From an uncultured Prevotellaceae bacterium (GTDB lineage Bacteria; Bacteroidota; Bacteroidia; Bacteroidales; Bacteroidaceae): a stretch of 62,055 nt of DNA. Position numbers and translations under genes: made by a program. The stretch is taken from contig CADASP010000031.1 in assembly GCA_902790625.1 (NCBI GenBank), positions 1-62,055 on the forward strand, given 5' to 3'. Within the stretch, counting starts at the first letter, position 1; each line of letters opens with the position of its first letter. This document shows positions 7,988-16,725 of the stretch, in pieces. The notes below the pieces were generated by a model, which worked only from the letters and a program-made list of their open reading frames with translations, had not been told where the DNA came from and did not search any database.

Positions 7988-9664
7988 CTACTCTGCTGTT
8001 TGCAGCTTCAGCAGCTGCTTGGCGTTGGCAATAGCTGCCTCGCCAACACTGCTGCCCGAGAGCATCTGTGCTATCTCGGCGATGCGCTCCTGCTGGGTGA
8101 GCATCGTCATGTGGCTGGTGGTGCCCTGCGGCGTCTCCTCCTTCCACACCTTGTAGTGGGTGGTGCCCAAGGCGGCTATCTGCGGCAGGTGGGTGATGCT
8201 GATCACCTGCTGCTGGCAAGCTCCCATCTCGGCCATGATGAGGGCCATCTGCTCGGCAATCTTTCCGCTCACGCCGGTATCAATCTCGTCGAAGATGATG
8301 GTGGGTCCGTCGGTACTGGCGGCCATTGCCTTCAGGGCGAGCATCACGCGGGCAATCTCGCCACCGCTGGCCACCTGCGACACGGGTTGCAGCGCCGACG
8401 ACGTGTTGGCCGAGAAGAGGAAGGCCACACGGTCGATGCCATTGGCGGTGGGCTGGGCGACAGGCGCGATGTCTATCTGGAAGCGGGCATGGGGCATGCC
8501 CAGGGCCATCAGCCGCTGCTGCATCTGCTGCTCAATATGGCGGGCGGCCTTGATACGTGCCTGGCGCAGGGTCTCGCCATGCTGCATGCAGTGGCTGAGC
8601 AGTTGCTGCACGGCGTGTTCCTTCTCGGCCAGCAGCTCGTCGCCACCCTCGATGGCACTGAGCTTGGCACCAAGGTCATCGCGAATGGCCATCAGCTGAG
8701 CCACGCTCTCTACCCGATATTTCTTTTGCAAACTGTAGAGGCGGTCGAGTCGGCTGTTGACGCTCTCCAGCTCGGCGGGGTCGAATTCCACGTCGTCCAT
8801 GCGGGCACTCACCTCGGCGGCCACATCCTTCAATTCAATATAGGCGGTGTCAAGACGCTGCGCCAGTTCGGCCGCATCGGCAAACACGCGCTCTATGCCA
8901 TGCAGGGCATGGGCAGCTGTGCGCAGCTGACCCACTATGCCCGTCGTCTCGGCTTGCAGGGCGTTGTCGGCTTGGAAGAGCGACTGCTTGATGTCCTCGG
9001 CATGCTCCATGGTGTCGCAGCGGGCCTCCAGCTCCTCCTGCTCGCCATCTATCAGCCGTGCTGCCGTCAGCTCGTCGTGCTGGAACTTCATGAAATCTTG
9101 GTTCTGCTGATTCTGAGCCATCTGCTCGCGCAAGGCTTCCAGCTCGCGGCTGGCCAGTCGCCATTGTCCGTAGACTTTGCCATAGGCCGAGAGCAGCGGC
9201 TGGTTGGCCGCCACGCCATCGACCACAGCCAGCTGGAAGTCGTGCTTGCCCAACAGCAGGTTCTGGTGCTGCGAGTGCACGTCGATGATGCGTTCGCCCA
9301 AGTCCTTCAGCACGGCCAGACTCACAGGCACATCGTTGACAAAAGCGCGGCTCTTGCCGCTGGCGGTCAGTTCGCGGCGCACGATGGTGTCGGGCAGGTC
9401 GGCATCGAGTTCGTTCTCCTCGAAGAAGCGTACCATGCCATCGCCCATACGTTGCAGGTCGAAATGGGCCTCGACGATGCACTTGTCGGCCCCTTGCTTG
9501 ATGGCCTTCATGTCGGCGCGCTGTCCAAGCAGCAAGCCGATGGCTCCCAAGATGATGCTCTTGCCCGCACCCGTCTCGCCAGTGACCACCGAGAAACCAG
9601 GGTGGAACTCCATGTCGAGTTGGTCGATGAGGGCAAAGTTGCGAATATGTAATTGTCGTAGCAT
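7988..9664 (-). CDS. recN: DNA repair ATPase RecN
   Basis: 558 residues, the usual RecN length. The Walker A motif GETGAGKS is at about 29-36, followed by the long coiled-coil middle. The C-terminal half has the signature region (SQVASGGEIARVMLALKAM), Walker B and D-loop (IIFDEIDTGVSG) and the switch His in ISITHLPQIAAL. RecN is an SMC-like protein that acts early at double-strand breaks in recombinational repair. It is the third gene of the minus-strand operon, 24 nt after the TPR gene. Confidence 0.95.
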   Translation of the reverse strand: MLRQLHIRNFALIDQLDMEFHPGFSVVTGETGAGKSIILGAIGLLLGQRADMKAIKQGADKCIVEAHFDLQRMGDGMVRFFEENELDADLPDTIVRRELTASGKSRAFVNDVPVSLAVLKDLGERIIDVHSQHQNLLLGKHDFQLAVVDGVAANQPLLSAYGKVYGQWRLASRELEALREQMAQNQQNQDFMKFQHDELTAARLIDGEQEELEARCDTMEHAEDIKQSLFQADNALQAETTGIVGQLRTAAHALHGIERVFADAAELAQRLDTAYIELKDVAAEVSARMDDVEFDPAELESVNSRLDRLYSLQKKYRVESVAQLMAIRDDLGAKLSAIEGGDELLAEKEHAVQQLLSHCMQHGETLRQARIKAARHIEQQMQQRLMALGMPHARFQIDIAPVAQPTANGIDRVAFLFSANTSSALQPVSQVASGGEIARVMLALKAMAASTDGPTIIFDEIDTGVSGKIAEQMALIMAEMGACQQQVISITHLPQIAALGTTHYKVWKEETPQGTTSHMTMLTQQERIAEIAQMLSGSSVGEAAIANAKQLLKLQTAE

Positions 9665-9688
9665 TGTTTAGGGGTGAGAGGTGAAAGG

Positions 9689-11929
9689 TTAGGCCCTGGC
9701 AGCATCCAGCATCAGGCGTATCTCGGTGTCGGTGATGCCTCGCTGTGCCAGGTGCTGGTGCTCGGTAGACATGAACTCCTGCTCCAAACTGAAATCGGCG
9801 TCGCCCATCGTCTGCACGTAGCGTCGGAACTGCGGGATGGCCTGACTGATGCGCCGAGCCAGCCAGTGGCAATAGGCTTGGTTCAGGATGTCTTGTGGGT
9901 CGGGGTTTTCCACGCCAAGCAGTTGTTCATAGATTTTGTCGGCTTGGTCGTATTTCCCCGTCAGCGTCAGCGCCCAAGCCAGCACGCGGCTCACCGCCAC
10001 GTCGTCGGGGTGCAGGTAGTTGAGCTTATAGAGCATCTTCAGCGCATCGTCCTCGCGCCCCACATGAAGCATGCACACGGCTGCCCCTTGTTGATAGGCA
10101 CCGTGGTCGGGCTTCCCTTCAAGCAGTTGTTCATAGATTTCCAACGCCTCCTCGTAGTCGTGCGAGGCGAAGAGCGAGCGAGCCAGACCGGCCTTCGCCC
10201 GCTCGTTGTCGTGTTCTATCAGCAGTGCCTGTCGGAAGCAGTCGGCTGGCGAAAGAAAGGGGTTGTTGGACATTCCGTGCTGCATGGCGGTGCCCAACAT
10301 GATGTATAGTGGCACGCCATGTTTCTCTGGAGCGATGTTCGAGAGCACCTTCAGCGCCTCGGTCCACTGTCGGCGCTTCATCAGAAAGCGCCCTACGGCC
10401 ATGGCCTGCTGTGCCAGCTCGGGCTGTCGGAACAGCTCGTTACAGAAGAAAAGCACATGCGCCTCTTCTGCAAAGGGATTACGAAACTCGCCTCGCGCCG
10501 AGAAGAGTCGGAAGAAACGGTAAAGGTTTTGCAGACACATACGGCGTATGAAGGCGGGTTGTTGCTGGTCGTCGGTGCTCACCTCGCCGCCCATAGGCAT
10601 GGCCATGGCCTCCCCCTCCTCAATCAAATGTATCACGTTCTTAGGCATACGGTCGAGCACCATGTTGAATCCCAGTACAAAGGAGTACTTGTCGCTGTCG
10701 CAGAAGGCTCCCATGCGTGTGATGGTCTTCAGGAATCGGCTGGCGCGCGAGCCGTTCCACGTAGCGCTGATGGCGGGATGCTGCGGATAGAAGGGTACAA
10801 ACCAGTTGGAGGCTTCGTTGAAAAAGGGGAAGCGCTTCATCTGCGAGAACCCGCCGAAGTAGACGTCGGCTCCCTGCCGCTGCATGTCGGCCATTCGCCT
10901 CACGCTCTGCTCCATGCGCTCCATCGACAATTCCTCGGCTTCGGGGTGCAGGATGTCGTCCAGTTGGTCGTCATCAATCTCCTCCAATCCTTTTCCTGTC
11001 ACTTTCAGTTTGCTGCCGCTCATAATGTCGGGCAGTATCTCGTTTTGTATGGTGTTGCGATCCTGGTCGGCCTGCAAGCAGTAGAAGAGCTGCATCTGCA
11101 TCTCGGCCAGCTCTTGCTGTGTGCGCTCGTCGGTGCAGAGGCTGGCAACGGTCTGTTCCACTTCGGGAAACAGCTGCGCCGCCTGGGCATCGGCCGTGAG
11201 CGCCCATCCTATGAGAGCGCGCTGTCGCAACTGCTCGTCGGTGGCCTGACGATAGACTTCGCAGAGCACACGGAATTTCTGCGGACAGAACATCTGCATG
11301 GCCGAGAGCATCACCGCGCTGACGATGAGCTGCTGGTCGATGCTGGCCAGGGTGGGCGACAGCACGATGCTGATGAAGGCATCGGCCAACCCTTCGGACC
11401 ACTGCCGCGAGGTGAGGATATAGTCGAAGAGGTCGCGCATCTGCTCGGCATGCTCCTTATACATGTTGGCCGACTTCTGCTGCCGCGTGTGCTCTGGCTC
11501 CAGTTCGAGCAGCGCCAAGTCGGCCACGAAGGTCTCCATGGCACTGCGCACCGATGCTATCGACCAGTCGGCGCGCTGCGAGCGAGGACGCTGGTGCAGT
11601 GCCTTGAGGAATGGACTGTCGAGTAGCAGCCAGCGGCCATACACATTGGCAGTGAGCACCCACACCCGGCGCAGCAGCCGCTGGGCCACCTTTTCGCGCT
11701 GTGGGTCGTCGTATCCTCGCTGCCAGTATTCGGCCATCAGACGATAGTCGTCGCGCAGCGCATTCATCTGCTCCAGGTCTTGCTGTCGCACGGCTCCCCG
11801 CTGCCCCACCTGCCCCAGCAGATAGTTCTCTAAGGCATCGATGGCCTCGCCAAGCCGTGCCTCGGTGGCAAGCTGGAATATCTTTTCGAGTGTTTCGTTC
11901 TTTTTCACTTTTCTCTTCTTACTTTTCAC
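9689..11929 (-). CDS. Large cytoplasmic TPR-repeat protein, function unknown
   Basis: 746 residues without signal peptide or membrane segment; the N-terminus is very basic (MKSKKRKVKKNETLEK). The first ~500 residues are predicted helices of no known family. The last ~220 carry clear TPR units (EEALEIYEQLLEGKPDHGAY; ALKMLYKLNYLHPDDVAVSR; YDQADKIYEQLLGV). It overlaps the upstream lipoprotein gene by 11 nt and precedes recN by 24 nt, so it is co-transcribed with both. Probably a protein-interaction scaffold; no enzymatic motif seen. Confidence 0.7.
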   Translation of the reverse strand: MKSKKRKVKKNETLEKIFQLATEARLGEAIDALENYLLGQVGQRGAVRQQDLEQMNALRDDYRLMAEYWQRGYDDPQREKVAQRLLRRVWVLTANVYGRWLLLDSPFLKALHQRPRSQRADWSIASVRSAMETFVADLALLELEPEHTRQQKSANMYKEHAEQMRDLFDYILTSRQWSEGLADAFISIVLSPTLASIDQQLIVSAVMLSAMQMFCPQKFRVLCEVYRQATDEQLRQRALIGWALTADAQAAQLFPEVEQTVASLCTDERTQQELAEMQMQLFYCLQADQDRNTIQNEILPDIMSGSKLKVTGKGLEEIDDDQLDDILHPEAEELSMERMEQSVRRMADMQRQGADVYFGGFSQMKRFPFFNEASNWFVPFYPQHPAISATWNGSRASRFLKTITRMGAFCDSDKYSFVLGFNMVLDRMPKNVIHLIEEGEAMAMPMGGEVSTDDQQQPAFIRRMCLQNLYRFFRLFSARGEFRNPFAEEAHVLFFCNELFRQPELAQQAMAVGRFLMKRRQWTEALKVLSNIAPEKHGVPLYIMLGTAMQHGMSNNPFLSPADCFRQALLIEHDNERAKAGLARSLFASHDYEEALEIYEQLLEGKPDHGAYQQGAAVCMLHVGREDDALKMLYKLNYLHPDDVAVSRVLAWALTLTGKYDQADKIYEQLLGVENPDPQDILNQAYCHWLARRISQAIPQFRRYVQTMGDADFSLEQEFMSTEHQHLAQRGITDTEIRLMLDAARA

Positions 11930-12752
11930 TTATCACTTCCTTCGGCACCCCGCACCTTTCAGCAATCAGCTGGCTCCATGTCCTCCATCCCTTGGCGGCA
12001 ATGGTGTCGGCAGCCATCTGATACACCTTCAAGAACTGCTCCACCTGGCGCTGTCGCATGGTGTCGACCATCACCTGCTCGCTGAACACGATGACGCCCA
12101 TTTGCAAGCCCATCGAGTCGGTGTCGAGCAGCACATAGTGGCCGTCATGGCGTGCCACGGTGGCCTGTGGTTCTGGCAGGAACATAGCGTCCATGATGCC
12201 GTTGCGCAGCATGTCGAGGCGCACGTGCACATCGTTTATCTGTATGCGAAAGAGTCGCTCAGGCTTCAGCCCCACGCTGTCGGCAATGTGCTGGCAGAGC
12301 CAGTCGGTGGCCGAGCGTCGTGTCATGGCCACCATTTTGTCGTCGAGTTGTCGCAGCTGGCGTATGCGTGCGGTCTTGTTGCTGATGAGCTGCCACTTCA
12401 GGCTGGTGGTAGCCACCTGTCGCACGGGCATGCCCTGTTCTCTAAGCCATTCTATGCGATGGCGGTCGGTGGTCATTCCCTCCACGCGCTGGCGCAGCAT
12501 GGCGGTGTCCTGGTCCATCTGGGCGGTGTAGGGCCTCAGCTGGACGCTCACGCCCTCGCGCTCGAACCATCCTTGCTCCTCGGCAATGAAGAGTGGCAGA
12601 CAGTCGAGGGTAGGTGTCACTGCCACCTTCAGCGCCAGCGAGTCGAGACGTTGCTGCTCGCGCCGACGCTGTTCGGTCTCGTCGGCGCTGTTTCCACAGC
12701 CCACTGCGAGGACCCCTGCCACGATGGCGAATAATCTATACAGTACTTTCAA
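11919..12752 (-). CDS. ABC-type substrate-binding lipoprotein (SsuA/THI5/NMT1-like)
   Basis: 277 residues with a lipobox ending at Cys19 (LAVGC). The start of the mature domain (KVAVTPTLDCLPLFIAEEQG, then WFEREGVSVQL) is the family pattern in which the first strand leads to 'lpl.iA...GwF...G'. DAMFLPEP in the middle matches the 'd.a...ep' hinge loop. These proteins bind small ligands such as sulfonates, nitrate or thiamine precursors for an ABC importer, but no permease or ATPase gene is adjacent, so partner and ligand are unknown. First gene of the five-gene operon; promoter box at 12791-12798. Confidence 0.7.
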   Translation of the reverse strand: MKVLYRLFAIVAGVLAVGCGNSADETEQRRREQQRLDSLALKVAVTPTLDCLPLFIAEEQGWFEREGVSVQLRPYTAQMDQDTAMLRQRVEGMTTDRHRIEWLREQGMPVRQVATTSLKWQLISNKTARIRQLRQLDDKMVAMTRRSATDWLCQHIADSVGLKPERLFRIQINDVHVRLDMLRNGIMDAMFLPEPQATVARHDGHYVLLDTDSMGLQMGVIVFSEQVMVDTMRQRQVEQFLKVYQMAADTIAAKGWRTWSQLIAERCGVPKEVISEK

Positions 12753-12790
12753 AATAGCGCGCGATGATTGTTCGTTCTTAATATGACGTG

Positions 12791-12798
12791 CAAAAGTA
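12791..12798 (-). promoter_or_regulatory. -7 box TACTTTTG of the five-gene operon
   Basis: Minus-strand TACTTTTG lies 38 nt before the ATG at 12752. It is the only strong promoter box found ahead of the gene run 12752 to 4825. Confidence 0.55.
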
Positions 12799-13004
12799 CG
12801 AAAAAGATTTCTAATGACGAAAACTTTTAACTACAATTATGGTTCTTGGAGTTTTCAGAAATCTTCTTCGCCTGCGGCACAACGTAAATATTCGCAAATA
12901 AGACGTGAATGATTCGTGAATATATAACAATCAAACGACGACTTTATACGGCCGCCCGAGTCAAGCAATTCGCAAGTGTCGCGTACCGCAGAGCGGTCTT
13001 TTAC

Positions 13005-13066
13005 AAAACCAAATAAAACCAAATAAAACCAACAAAAACATGTTTTGTTTGGTTTTATTTGGTTTT
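13005..13066. terminator. Long A/T hairpin, probable terminator
   Basis: Repeats of AAACCAAATAAAACCA face their complement TGGTTTTATTTGGTTT around a short centre at about 13040, with T-runs on both strands. It lies downstream of the minus-strand gene 13143-14522. The remaining parts of 12799-13142 hold no gene I can support. Confidence 0.55.
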
Positions 13067-13142
13067 TGAAAGACGCGAAGCGTATCTGTGCCAGCTGTCA
13101 TGAATCATGCCGACTAAAGGCACGCCCGTCACCACTCACCTC

Positions 13143-14522
13143 TCACCTCTCACTTACAATTTTTCTTCCGTCGCGGATGTACACGCCCGGCCGTGGCTGG
13201 CCCTGCACACGGCGGCCCAGCAGGTAGTAAAGCCTATTGTCAGCTACGGCCATCGTCTCTGATGCCTCAATCGACGAATCCTCGCCGATGAACACAAAAA
13301 CGTCTCGATCATCCGGAGACTTGTCTTTGATAAAGCATCTAAAGGGCGGGGTGCTTTCTATATACCTCTCTCGTTTTCTCCAGCCATTGTCACGGCCTTT
13401 CTCATCAAGGAAATAAAAACCAGTGCCATTGTCTACAGGCAGCAACTGTTTGTTGCTGTAACATCCATATATTCCTGCTGCATCGTTCCAATCGGCAAAG
13501 CGTGGGTCGTCGTAAGGCAGAGGCACAAACACTGTGTCTGGTAGTTGGCTCAAGTCGTAGTCGGCAAGGATGACATCAAAGTCTTGCTCTGGAAATATCA
13601 CGTAAGGGGTGTTGGCTTGTGGATTTTCTTCACGCTCAAAATAGAGCTTGATGGAATAGCTTGTGGACAATTCCCGGAAGGCCAACTTGTAATAGCGGGC
13701 CAGCGAGGGGTCAGGGTTCACCGGCAGGATGATGCTGGCCCGTTGTCCCGCCTTGTAATGCACGGCATCTGTCAGCACCACTTCAGATGGATTTGTCTTC
13801 CTGTCCCAAAAATACAACTCATGATACGGTGCACATCCTGGGGCTGTGATGCGACATTGCATTTCAAGATTCTTCCTCAGCTTCAGAGCATATTCACCCA
13901 AGTCGTTGGTTTGGGCTTTAAAAACTGATGAGGAATTCTTTTGGTAAAGGAACAGTTGGGCACCAGCCACAGGGAGGCCGTCCTGGTTGATGATGGTGCC
14001 CTCTATTGTTTGCATCTCTGTTAAAACGGTAACGATTGGGAAAGCCCCGCCTGAGTAGGTCTGAAAGAATACAGGATCCTCTCGACTCTCCCCCTCACTC
14101 TCCACGGTCAGAGATTTGCTGGCGAACGCAATCACTGAATGAGGGTTTGGCAAATTGATGTCCATAAGTGCAATGGGGTCTTCTTCTGTGCCGCCATGGG
14201 GTATCGTGCACACATCATCAAAGATGACAAAATTCTTCCCGCCATCCGCAAATGTTATTTTCACATGGCGGGTAATGTCGTTTCCAGGATTATAGCCCTT
14301 GAACACCATTCTGGTTATGAGGTCGCCCGGGCACAGGTCAAATTGCCCATTTCCCCAACTTAATGTCGATTTGCTATGCTCCACAGTCACGTCGATGGGA
14401 GCTGTGGTGGTGTAACCGTTTGGAGCTGCGGAATTGTGGGTGAGTGTCAACGTATCCCGTTCCTGTGCGGAACCCATAAACGGGAACGCAAGTAGCAACA
14501 TAAAAACGATAATTCTGTTCAT
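13143..14522 (-). CDS. Secreted protein with carboxypeptidase regulatory-like domain
   Basis: 459 residues. Signal peptide 1-19 (MNRIIVFMLLLAFPFMGSA). Residues about 20-165 form an unrecognised beta-rich domain. Residues about 170-240 match a carboxypeptidase-regulatory-like fold (TIEGTIINQDGLPVAGAQLF, then TNDLGEYALKL). The C-terminus (NRLYYLLGRRV, PGVYIRDGRKIVS) is like the short tail of many Prevotella extracellular proteins and could be a type IX sorting signal, though this is inference. It has a long leader (14523-14702). The small HTH gene upstream in the same direction may regulate it. Confidence 0.65.
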   Translation of the reverse strand: MNRIIVFMLLLAFPFMGSAQERDTLTLTHNSAAPNGYTTTAPIDVTVEHSKSTLSWGNGQFDLCPGDLITRMVFKGYNPGNDITRHVKITFADGGKNFVIFDDVCTIPHGGTEEDPIALMDINLPNPHSVIAFASKSLTVESEGESREDPVFFQTYSGGAFPIVTVLTEMQTIEGTIINQDGLPVAGAQLFLYQKNSSSVFKAQTNDLGEYALKLRKNLEMQCRITAPGCAPYHELYFWDRKTNPSEVVLTDAVHYKAGQRASIILPVNPDPSLARYYKLAFRELSTSYSIKLYFEREENPQANTPYVIFPEQDFDVILADYDLSQLPDTVFVPLPYDDPRFADWNDAAGIYGCYSNKQLLPVDNGTGFYFLDEKGRDNGWRKRERYIESTPPFRCFIKDKSPDDRDVFVFIGEDSSIEASETMAVADNRLYYLLGRRVQGQPRPGVYIRDGRKIVSER

Positions 14523-14542
14523 GGTAGTCGTATGTTTATTTG

Positions 14543-14702
14543 ATGGTTATTGATGTTCCTTTCTCTACTTTGAAGCCCTCGTCGAGGAGGACTCCCCCGC
14601 TCGGCCAAATTTGCCGCTCGGCGAGCAAAGCGAGGCGCTTGCCACCGAAGAGACGCAAGGAATCCGCCCGAGCGGGTTATTACTTGGTTGAGTATCACGT
14701 TG
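14543..14702 (-). promoter_or_regulatory. GC-rich structured leader of the 13143-14522 gene
   Basis: The transcript from the promoter at 14703-14734 would carry about 180 nt of leader. On the minus strand CCCGCTCGG and CCGAGCGGG can pair over a long range, and CCTCGACGAGG makes a small hairpin near the 3' part. I do not recognise a known riboswitch. Confidence 0.4.
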
Positions 14703-14734
14703 CAAATATAGGTCTTTTTTGCCATGCCACCAAA
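14703..14734 (-). promoter_or_regulatory. Promoter TTTG-N20-TATATTTG
   Basis: Minus strand: TTTG at 14731-14734 and TATATTTG at 14703-14710, 20 nt apart. It drives 13143-14522 through a long leader. Confidence 0.6.
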
Positions 14735-14772
14735 TTATTTTGGGAAAAAACACCTTACAAAATTCATGCGGG

Positions 14773-15147
14773 CTAAAAAGTGTTCAACAGAATAGCATCC
14801 AAGTCTTTCGGCGCCCCATCGATGCCCCACCTCTTCTTGAGGATGCGGCGCCTGAGATTAGCGATGTAAGTATCGTTCCTGTCCAACAATTTGCCGATTT
14901 CTGCTGGGGAGAAGAACGCGCGTGTCAATAGGCACACCTCATATTCTATAGGCCTCAGCATGCCATCGGGCGGGTTCAGCAAGCCATAGAACGAGGGGAT
15001 GACCTCCTCCACCAAGTCCTTGAGTGCCTTGATATCGCTCGCCGTGGCTACCTCCTGTGGGTTCCTCACAAGCAGTTCACGCAGGTGCTGCACGATGCCT
15101 GATTGCTTCAATACCTCGTCGACGCTCGATTTGTATGTTTGTTCCAT
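14773..15147 (-). CDS. Small HTH protein, stand-alone form of the TPR-regulator C-terminus
   Basis: 124 residues from ATG 15145-15147 (MEQTYKSSVDEVLKQSG); the open frame extends further but across the promoter. Residues 35-124 resemble the C-terminal part of the 1610-3328 regulator: DIKALKDLVEEVIPSFYGLL against DLSLLHKMVIEVLPAFYQLI, then an HTH-like FFSPAEIGKLLDRNDTYIAN and RRRILKK. It has no signal peptide, membrane segment or TPR part, so it is a likely cytoplasmic DNA-binding protein. A promoter box TATCTTTG is at 15177-15184. Its closest downstream gene is the secreted protein at 13143-14522, a candidate target. Confidence 0.6.
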   Translation of the reverse strand: MEQTYKSSVDEVLKQSGIVQHLRELLVRNPQEVATASDIKALKDLVEEVIPSFYGLLNPPDGMLRPIEYEVCLLTRAFFSPAEIGKLLDRNDTYIANLRRRILKKRWGIDGAPKDLDAILLNTF

Positions 15148-15176
15148 TGTTTTGATTGTATTAAGATTTAGCGCTG

Positions 15177-15184
15177 CAAAGATA
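15177..15184 (-). promoter_or_regulatory. -7 box TATCTTTG of the small HTH gene
   Basis: Minus-strand TATCTTTG, 30 nt before the ATG at 15147, with a TTG about 20 nt upstream. Confidence 0.55.
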
Positions 15185-15401
15185 GGGCTTTTGCTCTCAC
15201 AGTGCAAGTTTTGCGAGGGCAAAGAGTACAAGAAAGTACAAGAAGGATGGAAGAGAACAAGCGATTCCCCTTTATCTATTGTGGTTTGGGGGACAAGATA
15301 GTACAAGCAAAGGCTGATTCAGAGGAAAATGGAATAATGCTGTTTCAAATTGCTTGGGAACGTGCGGGCTGTGTCGTCATTGAAAAGCGTCATGTTGAGG
15401 A

Positions 15402-15545
15402 GTGAAAACTGGTTGGCAGCGGCCGCTGCCATCATTGTTCCCGCCCGCCGCCATCATTGGCAGCGGCCGCTGCCAATCATGGGGGCGGCCGCTCCCAACC
15501 CAAACGGCACGGTGTTTTTCCCCGCTCCGCCACGTCCGTTCCCAA
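15402..15545 (+). repeat. Partial copy (R3) of a dispersed GC-palindrome repeat
   Basis: Contains TGGCAGCGGCCGCTGCCA-type palindromes, each with a GCGGCCGC core, at about 15414 and 15458, and a diverged third copy. The same core occurs in the long repeats at 42021-42434 and 54851-55199. No gene seen. Confidence 0.65.
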
Positions 15546-15583
15546 TTTGCAGTGCGCAAGAGCCAACAAGAACAACCAAAACA

Positions 15584-15722
15584 ACGAATGAAAACGAATG
15601 AAACGAATTACACGAATTTTGTTTTTGACAACGAATGAGACGAATAAAACGAATTATACGAATGAAGCGGGGAACGCGGTTTTATCTTTGACAACGAATG
15701 AAACGAATGAGACGAATGATGA
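15584..15722 (+). repeat. AACGAATGA-type short tandem repeats
   Basis: About a dozen loosely spaced copies of ACGAATGA/ACGAATTA fill the end of the gene-free stretch 15185-15746, which otherwise holds only the R3 repeat. Confidence 0.55.
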
Positions 15723-15746
15723 TCGTGCGAACGGCTCTACCGTGTT

Positions 15747-16649
15747 TCACAGCAACAGTCCTATGGCCACCAGCAGACCATATACAAACATGTTGCGGGC
15801 CGTCATCCCCAGGATGGCATTGAGGGCGCGCCCCTGCCACGTGCGCTTCATCTTCAGGAAGGCGATGGCGTGCAGCACCAGATAGAGCAGGGGCAGCACG
15901 AAAGCCATCCAATGACCATGAAGCCCAAACACCAGCCCCATCAGGCAGGCAGCGACACCCACGGCGAGATAGAGCCACAGCGATGCCTGCGCGCCGATGC
16001 GCACCACCAGCGTCAGCTTGCCCGCCGTGCGGTCGGTGTCGCGGTCGCGGAAGTTGTTCACCAGCAGCAGCGTGTCGATGACCAAGCCACAGGCCAGCGA
16101 TGCCACTACCACCTGGAGGGTGACGGTGTGGAGCTGCACATAGTAGGTGACGCACACGGGCACCAGTCCGAAGAACACCAGCACCAGCACATCGCCCAGC
16201 CCCATATAAGAGAGATGAGTGGTGTAGAGGAAGCAGAACACCACGCACAGCGCCCCCACGAGCACCATGTCCCACCCTCCAAACAAGATGAGTGGCAGCC
16301 CCGCCACACAGGCCAGACCGGTGGTGATGGCGATGGCTCGCTTCATGCTGTCGGCGCTCACCCATCCCTGTGTGCAGGCGCGCTCCGGGCCGAGGCGGGT
16401 GGCGCGGTCGTCGGTGCCACGGGCATAGTCGACATAATCGTTGACGAAATTGGCATCGATCTGCATGATGAAGGCGAAGAGCAGGCAGAGCACGGCTGCC
16501 ACCCAGCTGAAGGTGCCCGGCGCATGGAGCTGCTGGGCATCGACCCATGCCAAGGCCACGCCAATCATCACGGGCACGGCAGCCCCCGACAGCGTTTTGG
16601 GCCTCGCCGCCAGCAACCAGGCCCGAAAAGAGTTTTTCTTTACGTCCAT
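15747..16649 (-). CDS. menA: 1,4-dihydroxy-2-naphthoate polyprenyltransferase MenA
   Basis: 300 residues from ATG 16647-16649 (MDVKKNSFRAWLLAARPKTL); upstream in-frame ATGs lie beyond the promoter. UbiA-type prenyltransferase with 8-9 membrane helices. The prenyl-diphosphate/Mg2+ loops are present: NFVNDYVDYARGTDD near 67-81, and NNFRDRDTDRTAGK in the second half. RPKTL at the start and LGPERACTQGWVS are typical of MenA. It attaches the isoprenoid tail in menaquinone synthesis at the inner membrane, making the quinone that could feed the iron-sulfur protein at 21967-23445. It is divergent from the HD gene and shares a 76-nt promoter region with it. Confidence 0.9.
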   Translation of the reverse strand: MDVKKNSFRAWLLAARPKTLSGAAVPVMIGVALAWVDAQQLHAPGTFSWVAAVLCLLFAFIMQIDANFVNDYVDYARGTDDRATRLGPERACTQGWVSADSMKRAIAITTGLACVAGLPLILFGGWDMVLVGALCVVFCFLYTTHLSYMGLGDVLVLVFFGLVPVCVTYYVQLHTVTLQVVVASLACGLVIDTLLLVNNFRDRDTDRTAGKLTLVVRIGAQASLWLYLAVGVAACLMGLVFGLHGHWMAFVLPLLYLVLHAIAFLKMKRTWQGRALNAILGMTARNMFVYGLLVAIGLLL

Positions 16650-16674
16650 AATTATTTTTTCTGCATTTTGCTTG

Positions 16675-16702
16675 CAAAAGTAGAAAAAAAATGATAACTT
16701 TG
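16675..16702. promoter_or_regulatory. Back-to-back palindromic promoter between menA and the HD gene
   Basis: Minus-strand TACTTTTG (16675-16682) serves menA and plus-strand TAACTTTG (16695-16702) serves the HD gene. They are embedded in an imperfect palindrome (CTTGCAAAAGTA facing TAACTTTGCAAG). The two polymerase sites overlap and probably compete. Confidence 0.6.
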
Positions 16703-16725
16703 CAAGCAAACTAACCAAAACTTTT

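Noticed and set aside
8000..9652. 550-codon plus-strand open frame
   Set aside because: It mirrors recN on the other strand; the RecN motifs are complete and explain the region.
10319..11626. 435-codon plus-strand open frame
   Set aside because: Antisense shadow of the 746-residue TPR gene, which fits the operon by overlap and spacing.
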